A stretch of 64,000 nt of DNA from Bacteroidaceae bacterium (GCA_024401275.1 JAKSLJ010000003.1:62001-126000); one strand, 5' to 3'. Shown: positions 15,796 to 25,041, numbered from the stretch's first letter. The notes: generated from the sequence alone by a model not told the origin. Program-made: numbers and translations.

Positions 15796-17649
15796 ATGCA
15801 AGCAATAATACTCGCGGCTGGAATGGGCCGCAGACTGGGTGAATATACAAAGGACAACACGAAGTGTATGCTTCCTGTCAACGGCGTGCGACTGATAGAC
15901 CGCATGCTCTCTCAGTTGGCTAAGCTGAACCTGAATCGCGTGATAATCGTGGTGGGCTATCAGGGACAGAACGTCATCGACCATGTGGGCAACCGCTACG
16001 ACGATGTGTTGAAGATAGAATGGATAAACAATCCAATCTATGATAAGACGAACAATATCTATTCGCTCGGTCTTGCGAAGGAGAAGATGATAGAGGACGA
16101 CACCCTGTTGTTGGAGTCGGACCTAATCGTTGACGACCGCGTGCTCGACCTTGCCGTAAGCGATCCTAATCCGAACATTGCCCTCGTTGCAAAGTACGAG
16201 ACATGGATGGACGGAACGATGATGTGCATCGACCAAGACTGCAACATCGTGAACTTCGTGCCGAAAGAGGCTTTCCGCTATGAAGATACAAAGCACTACT
16301 ACAAGACGGTGAATATCTACAAGCTCTCGAAGGAGTTTTGTGAGCATAGTTATGTGCCGTTCCTGGATGCTTACCTGAAGGCTCTCGGCACAAACGAGTA
16401 TTACGAGCAAGTGCTGCGAGTAATCACGCTGATAAACAAGAGCGAACTGAAGGCAAAGCCTATTGGCGACTTGCCTTGGTACGAGATAGACGATGTTCAG
16501 GACAAGGACATAGCAGAGACCATCTTTGCCGACGAGAAAGACCGTCTGGGTAAGATGATGAAACGCTATGGTGGCTACTGGCGCTTTGAGCACATGCTGG
16601 ATTTCTGCTATCTTGTAAATCCTTACTTTCCACCGCAGAAGATGCGCGACGAGATGCAGGCAAACTTCGACCGACTGCTCACGGAATATCCTTCCGGAAT
16701 GTTCGTGAACTCGCTGCTCGCTGGAAAATATTTTAACATCAGACAGGATTTTGTCGTGGTTGGCAATGGTGCTGCGGAGCTAATAAAGAGCATTGCTAGC
16801 CTCCCCCCAGTGGGAGGGAGTCAAATAAATGACTCTGCGGTAAGAAATATCGGCGTCATCTATCCTACTTTTGAGGAATATCCTAACCGCATGAAGGCGG
16901 AGAATATCGTGAAATTCGTGCCGCAGAATGATGATTATTCCTACACAGCCGACGATCTTATTAACTTCTTCGGCGGAAAACTGTCGGGCGGCGACGAACT
17001 TCTGCTGATAAATCCGGATAATCCTTCCGGCAACTTCATCCCGCTTTGTGATGTACTTCGCTTGGCAGATTGGTGCAAGGAGCGCGAGATAAGATTTATT
17101 GTCGATGAGAGCTTCGTTGACTTTAGCGAGGATTTTGAGCATAACAGTCTGCTGCACAATGACATACTCGAAATGTATCCAAACATGGTTGTGGTGAAGA
17201 GCATTTCGAAGAGTTACGGCGTTCCGGGCTTGCGTCTCGGCATACTCGCATCAAGCGATGTGGCACTCATCAACTACATAAAGAAGGATGTGGCGATATG
17301 GAATATCAACTCCTTCGCAGAGTTCTACATGCAGATTTTCAATAAGTACGAGAAGGACTATAAGAAAGCCTGCGGCAAGTTCGTCGCAGAGCGTAAGCGC
17401 TTTGTCAAGCGCCTTCAGAAGGTGCCTTATCTCAGGGTGATACCGAGTCAGGCAAACTTCCTGATGTGCGAGGTTGACAAGTCGCGCTTCACTTCCCACG
17501 AACTGACAGAGCTCCTCCTTAACCGCTTCAATATCCTGATAAAAGACTGCGACACGAAGAACGGTCTCAAGGGAAAGAACATGATCCGCATTGCTGTGCG
17601 CGATCAGAAAGATAACGATACATTAATCATGGCTCTGAGCGCCATATAA
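15796..17649 (+). CDS. Bifunctional nucleotidyltransferase (LicC-like) / class I-II aminotransferase fusion
   Basis: 617 residues in two parts. Residues 1-~235 are a sugar-1-P/phosphocholine-type nucleotidyltransferase (AIILAAGMGRRLGEYTKDNT, NIYSLGLAKEKM). Residues ~250-617 are a PLP fold-type I enzyme of the HisC/CobD sort (LLINPDNPSGNFIP, FIVDESFVDFS, and SISKSYGVPGLRLGILAS with the PLP lysine). Similar fusions occur in phosphocholine- or phosphonate-decorated glycan loci, where one protein makes the amino-alcohol phosphate and activates it with CTP. CobD-like members decarboxylate O-phospho-amino acids, so CDP-ethanolamine or CDP-aminopropanol could be formed; this is inference. Residues ~336-351 (LPPVGGSQ...) look inserted and come from a palindromic stretch. 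The gene starts 5 bases after the ATPase gene. Confidence 0.87.
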   Translation: MQAIILAAGMGRRLGEYTKDNTKCMLPVNGVRLIDRMLSQLAKLNLNRVIIVVGYQGQNVIDHVGNRYDDVLKIEWINNPIYDKTNNIYSLGLAKEKMIEDDTLLLESDLIVDDRVLDLAVSDPNPNIALVAKYETWMDGTMMCIDQDCNIVNFVPKEAFRYEDTKHYYKTVNIYKLSKEFCEHSYVPFLDAYLKALGTNEYYEQVLRVITLINKSELKAKPIGDLPWYEIDDVQDKDIAETIFADEKDRLGKMMKRYGGYWRFEHMLDFCYLVNPYFPPQKMRDEMQANFDRLLTEYPSGMFVNSLLAGKYFNIRQDFVVVGNGAAELIKSIASLPPVGGSQINDSAVRNIGVIYPTFEEYPNRMKAENIVKFVPQNDDYSYTADDLINFFGGKLSGGDELLLINPDNPSGNFIPLCDVLRLADWCKEREIRFIVDESFVDFSEDFEHNSLLHNDILEMYPNMVVVKSISKSYGVPGLRLGILASSDVALINYIKKDVAIWNINSFAEFYMQIFNKYEKDYKKACGKFVAERKRFVKRLQKVPYLRVIPSQANFLMCEVDKSRFTSHELTELLLNRFNILIKDCDTKNGLKGKNMIRIAVRDQKDNDTLIMALSAI

Positions 17650-17659
17650 ATATTGAAAC

Positions 17660-18559
17660 ATGAGAATCATCACCGAGAACGACATAGAGTCATTGAAGAT
17701 TTCTCCCAAAACCTGTGTCCAATGGGTGAAGGAAGCTTTGCTGATAAAGCCTGAGTGCCAGTTGCCGGCGAAGGTTCATGTGCATCCGCAAGGAAACGAC
17801 TTCATCACAACGATGCCTTGCCTTCTGACTCCGGAAACTGCAACATTCGGAGTCAAGGTTGTTTCGCGCATTAATGGCAGAAAACCTGCCTTGAAAAGCA
17901 ACATAATGCTCTATGACAGCGTGGAAGGCGACATGAAAGCCGTGATTGATGCCAATTGGATCACATCAATGCGAACCGGAGCCATGGCAACTTTGGCTAT
18001 TCGTACCCTCCGCAAGCCAGATACAAAGGTTTATTCACTGATGGGCTTGGGAAGCATTGCGCGCGCCACTATGACCTGCATGCTCCATGAGTTTGAAGAA
18101 GAGCATCTGCAAGTGAGACTGTTGCGTTACAAGGATCAGGCTGAGCGCTTTGCTGAAGAATACAGCAACTATGCAAATGTTACTTTCACAATAGTAGATA
18201 CCATAGAGGAATGGGCAACGGATTCCGATGTCATTATTTCCGCAATAACTGATGCTCAGGGACTTATAGTCGAGGATTTGAATCTGTTCAAGCCGGGAGT
18301 GCTGGTCGTTCCAGTCCACATGCGCGGCTTCCAAAACTGCGACCGCGTCTTTGACAAGGTCTTTGGCGACGACTATGGACATATCTGCGGCTTCAAGTAC
18401 TTCAGCGAGTTCAAGTCGTTCAATGAGATTGGCGATGTGCTGATGGGTAAGGCAGAAGGTCGTATGAACAATCAGGAACGCATTCTGTCGTACAATTACG
18501 GTCTCGGTCTTCATGATGTTTATTATGCCATGAAGATTATGGAAAAGCTAATGGCTTAA
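17660..18559 (+). CDS. Ornithine cyclodeaminase/mu-crystallin family protein
   Basis: 299 residues, slightly short for the family. The N-terminal half has the conserved substrate region (FGVKVVSRINGRKPALKSNIML, VIDANWITSMRTGAMATLAI), and YSLMGLGSIARATMTCML is the NAD(P)-binding Rossmann loop. Family members are ornithine cyclodeaminases, alanine or other amino-acid dehydrogenases, or ketimine reductases (SbnB type). It is 10 bases after the cytidylyltransferase/aminotransferase gene and just before licD, so it probably makes or consumes the amino acid/amine used to decorate the glycan. The exact reaction is not known. Confidence 0.85.
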   Translation: MRIITENDIESLKISPKTCVQWVKEALLIKPECQLPAKVHVHPQGNDFITTMPCLLTPETATFGVKVVSRINGRKPALKSNIMLYDSVEGDMKAVIDANWITSMRTGAMATLAIRTLRKPDTKVYSLMGLGSIARATMTCMLHEFEEEHLQVRLLRYKDQAERFAEEYSNYANVTFTIVDTIEEWATDSDVIISAITDAQGLIVEDLNLFKPGVLVVPVHMRGFQNCDRVFDKVFGDDYGHICGFKYFSEFKSFNEIGDVLMGKAEGRMNNQERILSYNYGLGLHDVYYAMKIMEKLMA

Positions 18560-18596
18560 GGTAGAACGAATCATAAACGATAACCACTACTTGTCT

Positions 18597-19397
18597 ATGA
18601 AACAGATAACGGAAGTCAGCGAACTGCGCAGCATACAGATAGCCATTCTCGACAATATCGTTGAGTTTTGCGACCGTCACGGCATAAAGTATTCACTTTG
18701 TGGCGGCACATTGATTGGTGCTCTGCGTCATAAAGGCTATATTCCATGGGATGATGACATCGACCTCTACATGATGCGCTCTGAGTATGAGCGTTTCCTT
18801 TCATTATATAATAAGGAACAGGAGCAGAAACTGTCTTCTTTCCGACTTCTCTCGCCCGAAATCTCAAAGAACTATATCTATTCCTTCGGCAAGGTGGTGG
18901 ACAATCGCACCGTGATGCATGAGGATGAGGTGAAAGGCTATGAACTTGGCGTATATGTTGACATCTTTCCGATAGACTATTGCAAGGAAGACGATAAGGC
19001 GCGCACAAGGCAGTTCAAGCTGATGAACATCTTCTACAAGATGCGCCGCGCGAAGAAGAGTCATGCGAATTTCATGAACTCCCGACTTTCCTATCTCTGC
19101 TATAAATATTTCCCTCTGCCAGTAAGTGCAGTTTCTTGGCTTGAAGACCGTTTTGTGTTCCTTCGCAAGCCGACCTCCCTCGTCAGCAATATGCATAACA
19201 ATAAGATGCCGATAACGCAATGCTATGCAGCCGACTTCATGGAGAAACTCATTGATGTGGAGTTTGAGGGAAAATACTATAAGGCGATGGAAGATTACGA
19301 CACCTACCTACGCCGCACTTACAAGTTCCACTACATGACGCTGCCGCCAGAAGACCAGCGCATTCATCATCATTTCAAGGCGTGGTGGAAAGCCTAA
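18597..19397 (+). CDS. licD: LicD-family phosphotransferase
   Basis: 266 residues from ATG 18597; a TTG at 18591 is also in frame. YSLCGGTLIGALRHKG followed by YIPWDDDIDLYM is the nucleotidyltransferase-fold signature of LicD/fukutin proteins, which move phosphocholine or related groups from CDP carriers onto glycans. Next to a LicC-like cytidylyltransferase fusion, the expected job is attaching the activated phospho-amino group to the polysaccharide repeat unit. No signal peptide is seen, so it acts in the cytoplasm on lipid-linked glycan. A 178-base gap with short repeats separates it from the flippase. Confidence 0.88.
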   Translation: MKQITEVSELRSIQIAILDNIVEFCDRHGIKYSLCGGTLIGALRHKGYIPWDDDIDLYMMRSEYERFLSLYNKEQEQKLSSFRLLSPEISKNYIYSFGKVVDNRTVMHEDEVKGYELGVYVDIFPIDYCKEDDKARTRQFKLMNIFYKMRRAKKSHANFMNSRLSYLCYKYFPLPVSAVSWLEDRFVFLRKPTSLVSNMHNNKMPITQCYAADFMEKLIDVEFEGKYYKAMEDYDTYLRRTYKFHYMTLPPEDQRIHHHFKAWWKA

Positions 19398-19485
19398 CCA
19401 AGATGCCTTCGGCTAACGTAAATTGCCGCAAATTTAACGTTAATTTTCGAAAATTATTTATGCTGCTTGTAAAGAAAAAATTACG

Positions 19486-19516
19486 ATAATTCACGTATAA
19501 TTCACGATAATTCACG
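19486..19516 (+). repeat. Three ATAATTCACG direct repeats spaced 10-11 bp
   Basis: ATAATTCACG starts at 19486, 19497 and 19507, about one helical turn apart. Related AACGTTAATT/AACGTAAATT words lie just upstream (19417-19445). The array is between licD and the flippase gene and may be a regulatory site. Confidence 0.5.
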
Positions 19517-19575
19517 TTAAAAAGAAGAAAATATATAAGGTGGGAAATTTCAATAAATCAGTAAATTAGTTTGTT

Positions 19576-21039
19576 TTGTCAGAGGACCTGAAAAATAAAA
19601 CGGCGAAAGGTCTCGGTTGGGGACTTTTGAGCAACGGCACGACGCAGTTGCTCAACCTCGTATTTGGCATAGTCCTTGCCCGACTGCTCACTCCTGCCGA
19701 CTATGGCGTTGTGGGAGTGCTGACCGTGTTCACGCTCATTGCCGGAAACCTTCAGTCGGGTGGATTTACGCAGGGATTGTGCAATATGAAGTCGCCTACG
19801 CATGGAGACTATAACTCCGTGTTCTGGTTCAATATCCTTGTGAGTGCCGCCCTTTATGTCCTGCTGTTCCTTTGCGCGCCGCTGATAGCCGATTTCTTCC
19901 ATTCTCCAGAACTTTTGTGGCTATCAAGGTTCACCTTCCTCGTCATTCCGATTTCCGCGCTAAGCACCATTGCCGGTGCCTATATGTTCAAGAACATGAT
20001 GGTGAAGGAGGGAACCATCATCAGCATTGTCGCCCTGCTCTGTAGCGGAACGGTCGGCATAGTGCTCGCCTTTATGGACTACAGCTACTGGGCATTGGCT
20101 TGGCAGCAAGTCACTTACACCACCGCCATCACCGTCGGCAGATATATGGCAATGCCGTTCCGTCCGTCGCTCAGATTCTCGTTTGAGCCAGTCAAGAAGA
20201 TGTTCTCGTTCAGCGTGAAGATGATGCTCACCACCATCCTGACATCACTCTCGCAGCAGATTCTCACCTTTATTTTCGGTAATATCTTCGGAAAGAGAAA
20301 CCGCATGGACATGGTGGGCAATTACTCTCAGGCAAACAAGTGGAACATGATGGCTTCCGATATGCTTCGCAACACCATCGCCCAAGTGGCACAGCCCGTT
20401 ATGGCAGAGGTGCGCGACGATGATGAACGCTCACTCCGAGTGCTGCGGAAGATGATTCGCTTTACAGCTTTCCTTGCCTTTCCTGCCATGTTCGGACTAG
20501 CCCTTGTGTCTGAGGAATTCATCCTGACCACGATAGGCGAGAAGTGGCTCGTCAGCGCCGGAATGCTTCGCGTGCTTGCCATTGCCGGCAGCACAATCCC
20601 GCTCTATGCCCTGCTCCAGAATGTTGCCATCAGCCACGGCCGCTCAGACATTTTCATGTGGCTTAATGTGGTGCAGATCCTAGTGCAGATAGGGCTTGTC
20701 CTGCTGCTCCAAGACCATGATATTGAGACTATGGTGCTCGCCGTTTCTGCGTTCACCGTAATCTATCTCTTCGTTTGGCATTTCTTCACGAAGGACATGA
20801 CAGCCCGATATTCGCTCTTCGCCTTCCTGAAGGACATCATGCCTTTTGCCATTCTAGCCAGCCTCACTATGTTGCTGACATGGCTGCTTACGGAATACAC
20901 TATCAGTAATGCCCATTTTGCCATTCTCTTCATCGCAAAGGTGATAGTCGCCGCTGCACTCTATACCGCCTTCATGTTCATGGCGAAGGCAGAGATTATG
21001 AAGGAGTGCATCGGGTTTATAAGGAGGAAGAAACAATGA
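19576..21039 (+). CDS. Polysaccharide flippase (Wzx/MATE-like, MOP superfamily)
   Basis: 487 residues with about 14 membrane segments; the opening KTAKGLGWGLLSNGTTQLLNLVFG and ARLLTPADYGVVGVLTVFT are typical of lipopolysaccharide/teichoic-acid type flippases. It would move the lipid-linked oligosaccharide to the periplasmic side. The frame closes at a TAG (19567) before any ATG or GTG, so TTG 19576 is the only reasonable start giving the conserved N-terminus. The following glycosyltransferase overlaps it by 4 bases. Confidence 0.9.
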   Translation: MSEDLKNKTAKGLGWGLLSNGTTQLLNLVFGIVLARLLTPADYGVVGVLTVFTLIAGNLQSGGFTQGLCNMKSPTHGDYNSVFWFNILVSAALYVLLFLCAPLIADFFHSPELLWLSRFTFLVIPISALSTIAGAYMFKNMMVKEGTIISIVALLCSGTVGIVLAFMDYSYWALAWQQVTYTTAITVGRYMAMPFRPSLRFSFEPVKKMFSFSVKMMLTTILTSLSQQILTFIFGNIFGKRNRMDMVGNYSQANKWNMMASDMLRNTIAQVAQPVMAEVRDDDERSLRVLRKMIRFTAFLAFPAMFGLALVSEEFILTTIGEKWLVSAGMLRVLAIAGSTIPLYALLQNVAISHGRSDIFMWLNVVQILVQIGLVLLLQDHDIETMVLAVSAFTVIYLFVWHFFTKDMTARYSLFAFLKDIMPFAILASLTMLLTWLLTEYTISNAHFAILFIAKVIVAAALYTAFMFMAKAEIMKECIGFIRRKKQ

Positions 21040-22280
21040 AAGTGCTATTGGTAAATGCCTCGGACTGCAAGGGCGGTGCCGCTGTTGTTTCGCGCCGTCT
21101 GCTCCATGCCCTGAACAAACAGGAGGGCGTGGAGGCTAAGATGCTCGTCGCTGAAAAAGGTACTGTCGACGGGAACATCATCGCATTGCCTCGCACCTGG
21201 TGGATTAGGAAGGCACTCGACCGCGCTGTGGTGTGGGCTGCCAATGGTTTTACGAAGAAGAAACTGTGGCTCACCGATGGTGGTTTCTTTGGCAATGACA
21301 TAACGCAGCGGAAGGAATTTCAGGAAGCTGATGTCATCCATCTTCATTGGGTAAACCAAGGTTTCCTTGGGCTGCGCGACATTGAAAAAATCTTGAAGAG
21401 TGGAAAGAAGGTGGTGTGGACTTTGCACGATATGTGGCCCGCAACCTCCATCTGCCATTATGCCGAAGACTGTCGGAAGTTCCAGACGGAAGGCTGTTCG
21501 TTCTGTCCGCAGCTGCAGAAGCCGTCGGCTGACGACCTGTCGGCAAGGATATTCCACAAGAAAAAAGCCCTTTTTGCCAATCTCCCCGAGTCGTGCGGCT
21601 TCTCTTTCATAGGCTGTAGCAACTGGGTTTCGGGCATGGCGAGCAGTTCCGCCATTACGCGCCATCTGCCGGTGCAGACTATCCCGAATGCCATCAGTTT
21701 CTCGCAGTATGCCGTAGGCGATAGGGTAGAGGCGAAGCGAAGATTAGGCATATCTCCCGAAACGAAGGTCATCTGCTTCGGTGCCGCTCGCATAGACACT
21801 CCGATAAAGGGCTTCCGCTTCCTGGTTGAGGCTCTGAAAATGCAAGCCGACAAGCTCCAGAACACCCTCCTGCTCCTTATGGGCGGAGTGAGCGACGAGA
21901 CCGTCTTCCGTGAAATCCCAATCCCATATAAGCATCTCGGTTTCATCTCCGATACCGCGCCAGTCTATCAGGCTTCCGACTGCCTTGTAAACTGTAGCCT
22001 GTTCGAGAATCTTGGCACTACGATGATTGAGGCTCAGGCTTGCGGCTGCACTCCCGCTGCCTTTGACACCGGCGGCACTACGGACATCGTTCGTGACGGC
22101 GAGACCGGCTACATTGCACTTCCGCAGAACAGCGCCTCCCTTGCCGAAGCCATCAGCAAGGCACTGCATAGTCCAATCCCACCAGAGAACCTCCACCAGT
22201 TTGCCGTTGACAATTTCTCGGAAGATGTGGTGGCAAAGCGACATTTGGTGGTGTATAAAACACAAGAAAAAGAAAAGTGA
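21036..22280 (+). CDS. Glycosyltransferase family 4
   Basis: 414 residues starting MKVLLVNASDCKGGAAVVSR. ATG 21036 is preferred to a GTG at 21006 because AAGGAGG (21021-21027), an unusually good Shine-Dalgarno for this phylum, lies 8 bases before it and the start overlaps the flippase stop as ATGA. GT4 features: VDFxWTLHDMWPATSICHY-like acceptor region and the C-terminal NCSLFENLGTTMIEAQACG donor site with the EX7E pattern. It adds a sugar to the repeat unit on the cytoplasmic membrane face. CPLC-like cysteines (CHYAEDCRKFQTEGCSFCPQ) are a feature of a WcaK/‘Zn-ribbon-like’ subset of GT4 enzymes. Confidence 0.9.
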   Translation: MKVLLVNASDCKGGAAVVSRRLLHALNKQEGVEAKMLVAEKGTVDGNIIALPRTWWIRKALDRAVVWAANGFTKKKLWLTDGGFFGNDITQRKEFQEADVIHLHWVNQGFLGLRDIEKILKSGKKVVWTLHDMWPATSICHYAEDCRKFQTEGCSFCPQLQKPSADDLSARIFHKKKALFANLPESCGFSFIGCSNWVSGMASSSAITRHLPVQTIPNAISFSQYAVGDRVEAKRRLGISPETKVICFGAARIDTPIKGFRFLVEALKMQADKLQNTLLLLMGGVSDETVFREIPIPYKHLGFISDTAPVYQASDCLVNCSLFENLGTTMIEAQACGCTPAAFDTGGTTDIVRDGETGYIALPQNSASLAEAISKALHSPIPPENLHQFAVDNFSEDVVAKRHLVVYKTQEKEK

Positions 22281-22864
22281 TAAAATCTAAGTCAGAATAT
22301 AAAGAATACCTCGCAGCCGATGCTCTTCACTACGCGAAGCAGCAGGGTGGACTGATCCAGCGGATGAGAAACCGTCTGGAGAGTCATCCTATCAGTAATA
22401 TCGAGGTGATATGGCAGTATGTCAAGGAACTGCGATATAACGAGCTCCATCGCAATATCGCCAAGTCAGAAGGCTGCGGCGCGGTGAGCAAGTTCTACCA
22501 TTCCGTACTCTACATACTCTCCAATCAGCGCCTCAAGCGACTCTCGTATAAGACAGGTTTCCAGATAGCACCAAACACCTGCGGCAAGGGCTTGCAGATA
22601 TGGCATTACGGCTATCTCATCGTCAATCCGGAGGCTCGCATCGGCAAGAATGCTACGCTCTATCCCGGCGTGGAGATAGGCCATAAAGTGCCGGGCGAGG
22701 GAGCGCCGCAGATAGGCGATAATGTCTTCATCGGCGCGGGAGCAAAGATCTTCGGCAATATCCGCATCGGTGATAATGTCATCATTGCAGCCAATGCCGT
22801 GGTGACGAAGGATGTGCCGGACAACACCGTCATTGGTGGAATAAATCAGAGAATTGAAAAATGA
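22277..22864 (+). CDS. Serine O-acetyltransferase-like hexapeptide acyltransferase
   Basis: 195 residues, GTG start overlapping the previous stop by 4 bases (GTGA). The C-terminal half has left-handed beta-helix repeats (IGKNATLYPGVEIGHK, IGDNVFIGAGAKIFGNIRIG, DNVIIAANAVVTKDVPDNTV) as in CysE/WcaB acetyltransferases. In a glycan cluster it most likely O-acetylates a sugar with acetyl-CoA rather than making O-acetylserine. The next gene overlaps by 4 bases. Confidence 0.88.
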   Translation: MIKSKSEYKEYLAADALHYAKQQGGLIQRMRNRLESHPISNIEVIWQYVKELRYNELHRNIAKSEGCGAVSKFYHSVLYILSNQRLKRLSYKTGFQIAPNTCGKGLQIWHYGYLIVNPEARIGKNATLYPGVEIGHKVPGEGAPQIGDNVFIGAGAKIFGNIRIGDNVIIAANAVVTKDVPDNTVIGGINQRIEK

Positions 22865-23910
22865 AAAGTAGAAGTCATGCTTTCGACCTGCTCTGCGGAA
22901 TCTGCATCATCCGTATGGTGATGCTCCATCTGATGTCATTCTGCGGATTCAAGGACCTGGACTGGTGGCGCGAGATAATGCACTGGTCCTACTTCTTCAT
23001 GGCGTTTTTCTTCTTCAAGGCAGGCTATTTCAATAAGCGAATCGATGGCAATACCCGCGACTTCGTCATCGACAAGACGCGCCGACTGATGGTGCCTTAT
23101 TTCGCTTGGGGAGCTATAGGCTGTCTCGTCTATTTCGCTTTCGTCATCTTCGTCTTTTCCCCGAAGCACAGCATAGTTAAGGCACTGTCATGGTCGCATA
23201 TCTGGGAGACGAGCAGCTTCTATGGCAACGATCCGTTGTGGTTCCTCATGTCCTTTTATATGATGTACATCGTGGTCCATCTCATAGCCAAGATTCCTGC
23301 TCTCCATATCGGCGGCAAGGCGATAAGTTGGAACTGGATAATTCTCCTCTTCCCTTATATCTCCTATTGGCTGCATGAGCAGGGCGACCCACTACCTCTC
23401 CGTCTCAACAATGTGTTCTTCGCAGTCTTCCTCTTCTGGCTCGGAAAACTGTGGCACAAGGCAGTAGAGCGCATGGGCAACCGCAATACCATCCTCGTCT
23501 CGCTGCTTCTCCTGGCAGGTTTTGTGGCGCTAAATGCCACATTCCCTATACGCCATGTCATGGTGTACAACACATGGGAAGGCGATTTCCTTGTTCTTTT
23601 GCCGACTTTCGTCTGCGTGATGTGCGGACTGTCCGGACTGCTTGTCGCCGTTAAACTACCACGCATACCGCTCATCGGCTTCATCGGCGAGCATTCCATG
23701 GTCTATTTCGTCAGCCATTGGGTGATACTCGTTTTCTACAACTTTGTCCGTTCGGCTAATGGCAGAACATTGCGCGGCCATTGCGACGATGCCATTCTCC
23801 TTACCGTCATAGTCTTCGTGATATGCTCACTTCTGGTGCCGCACATAGAGAAAATCCCACTCCTCAGCGGCCGCTATCAGAAGAAAAAGTATAAATTGTG
23901 GATTATTTAG
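22861..23910 (+). CDS. Acyltransferase family 3 membrane protein
   Basis: 349 residues with about ten membrane helices. The opening SHAFDLLCGICIIRMVMLH and the following HWSYFFMAFFFFKAGYFNK are typical of acyltransferase-3 (OafA/NodX/WcaM-like) enzymes that put O-acetyl or other acyl groups on surface sugars. The start overlaps the hexapeptide transferase gene by 4 bases. Its role is probably a second glycan modification step. Confidence 0.87.
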   Translation: MKSRSHAFDLLCGICIIRMVMLHLMSFCGFKDLDWWREIMHWSYFFMAFFFFKAGYFNKRIDGNTRDFVIDKTRRLMVPYFAWGAIGCLVYFAFVIFVFSPKHSIVKALSWSHIWETSSFYGNDPLWFLMSFYMMYIVVHLIAKIPALHIGGKAISWNWIILLFPYISYWLHEQGDPLPLRLNNVFFAVFLFWLGKLWHKAVERMGNRNTILVSLLLLAGFVALNATFPIRHVMVYNTWEGDFLVLLPTFVCVMCGLSGLLVAVKLPRIPLIGFIGEHSMVYFVSHWVILVFYNFVRSANGRTLRGHCDDAILLTVIVFVICSLLVPHIEKIPLLSGRYQKKKYKLWII

Positions 23911-23913
23911 CCC

Positions 23914-24843
23914 ATGAAAATATCCCTTCTCATACCGATATACAATGTTGCCGAAAAGATTGAGCGCTGCGCCGTATCGCTTTTCGAGCAGACCTACAAG
24001 GACATGGAGTTTGTCTTTGTCAACGACTGCACGCCCGACAACAGCATCCAGGTGCTGGAGTCCGTTCTCGACCGCTATCCTGAAAGAAAGGCGCAGGTCA
24101 AGATACTGCATAATGAGCGCAATCTGAAACAGGCTGGCACGCGAAACCGTCTTTTGGATAATGCAACTGGCGACTTGATTATGTTCGTCGATTCCGACGA
24201 TTATCTGCCGCTCGATGCTTGCCAGAAGCTCTTCGCAAAGATGCAGGAGAGTGGGGCAGACATTGTCAGCGGAGCCTTCGTCAGCCTGAAGCCCGAGGGC
24301 AAGACCGTCACGGTTTCTCCTACCACTCACGATGGCAACAAAGCCTACCGCCGACTCCTCAGCTTCTCTTACGGCAGCTGCATGCTCTGGTCGCGACTCT
24401 ATAAGGCATCACTCTTTGCTGACACCGCCATGCGTGCCATTGAGGGCGTCAATCTCTCGGAAGACTATATGATGACCTCTCGCGTTATGTTGAAGGCAAA
24501 GATGGCATTCATTCCCGATGTAGTATATTATTACGACGAGACCGAAGTGCGCGACTATTCCAAGATCTATGAAGGTCATATCTCGCAGATGGAGCGCTCC
24601 GTATCTGCCGTACTCGACTATTTCAACGCCAATAAGCCGCTGTCGTTGCCTTATCTCCCTTGCATTCAGATAGCCTTTCTCCATGTTGTCCGCACTGCCG
24701 CCCGTTGCGGTCTTCGTGCTCCCCTTGCCGAGTCAAAACTCACATGGTGGGCAAAGCCCCTCGCCGCCCTGATGTACCATAAAGTTACATTCCCCCTCGC
24801 CAACCTCCTTTATAAAATAGCACGCTCCGCAATAAATCGTTAA
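23914..24843 (+). CDS. Glycosyltransferase family 2
   Basis: 309 residues: MKISLLIPIYNVAEKIERCA, FVFVNDCTPDNS and MFVDSDDYLPLDAC (the DxD-type site) are GT-A fold GT2 signatures. It is the last gene of the glycan cluster, three bases after the acyltransferase, and adds a sugar to the lipid-linked repeat unit. The C-terminal ~90 residues are less conserved and may contact the membrane. Confidence 0.9.
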   Translation: MKISLLIPIYNVAEKIERCAVSLFEQTYKDMEFVFVNDCTPDNSIQVLESVLDRYPERKAQVKILHNERNLKQAGTRNRLLDNATGDLIMFVDSDDYLPLDACQKLFAKMQESGADIVSGAFVSLKPEGKTVTVSPTTHDGNKAYRRLLSFSYGSCMLWSRLYKASLFADTAMRAIEGVNLSEDYMMTSRVMLKAKMAFIPDVVYYYDETEVRDYSKIYEGHISQMERSVSAVLDYFNANKPLSLPYLPCIQIAFLHVVRTAARCGLRAPLAESKLTWWAKPLAALMYHKVTFPLANLLYKIARSAINR

Positions 24844-24855
24844 GCCATTCTCTAA

Positions 24856-25038
24856 ACTCTCATATTATGGACAATAATCACAAGATACCAAGAAGGGAAT
24901 GAAACCGTTACAAATTGTAACGCTTTGAAAATGCAAGCTTGTGATGGCAAAATGCGTCTCACCGATGTCGCTGACCAGCAGCAGCTTTTCCGCATTATCC
25001 AGAGCATCCCTTCGCCAAAGGCAGAACCGTTCAAATAA
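24856..25038 (+). pseudogene. Fragment of a BRO-N/antirepressor-type gene
   Basis: From 24856 to TAA 25036 one frame reads TRYQEGNETVTNC... then KMRLTDVADQQQLFRIIQSI and PSPKAEPFK. The LTDVAD...LFRIIQSIPSPKAEPF block is the conserved middle of Bacteroidota BRO-N/DinD-like prophage antirepressor proteins. A stop at 24853 cuts the front and the frame ends right after PSPKAEPFK, where the family normally continues. Only a ~60-codon relic remains, a trace of a phage or mobile element at the end of the glycan cluster. Confidence 0.65.
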
Positions 25039-25041
25039 GTT

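Noticed and set aside
13112-19397. Phosphonate biosynthesis locus
   Set aside because: The fusion recalls PntC-type proteins, but no PEP mutase or phosphonopyruvate decarboxylase gene is present and the PLP part has the NPDNPSG motif of HisC/CobD, not the class V AEP transaminase pattern.
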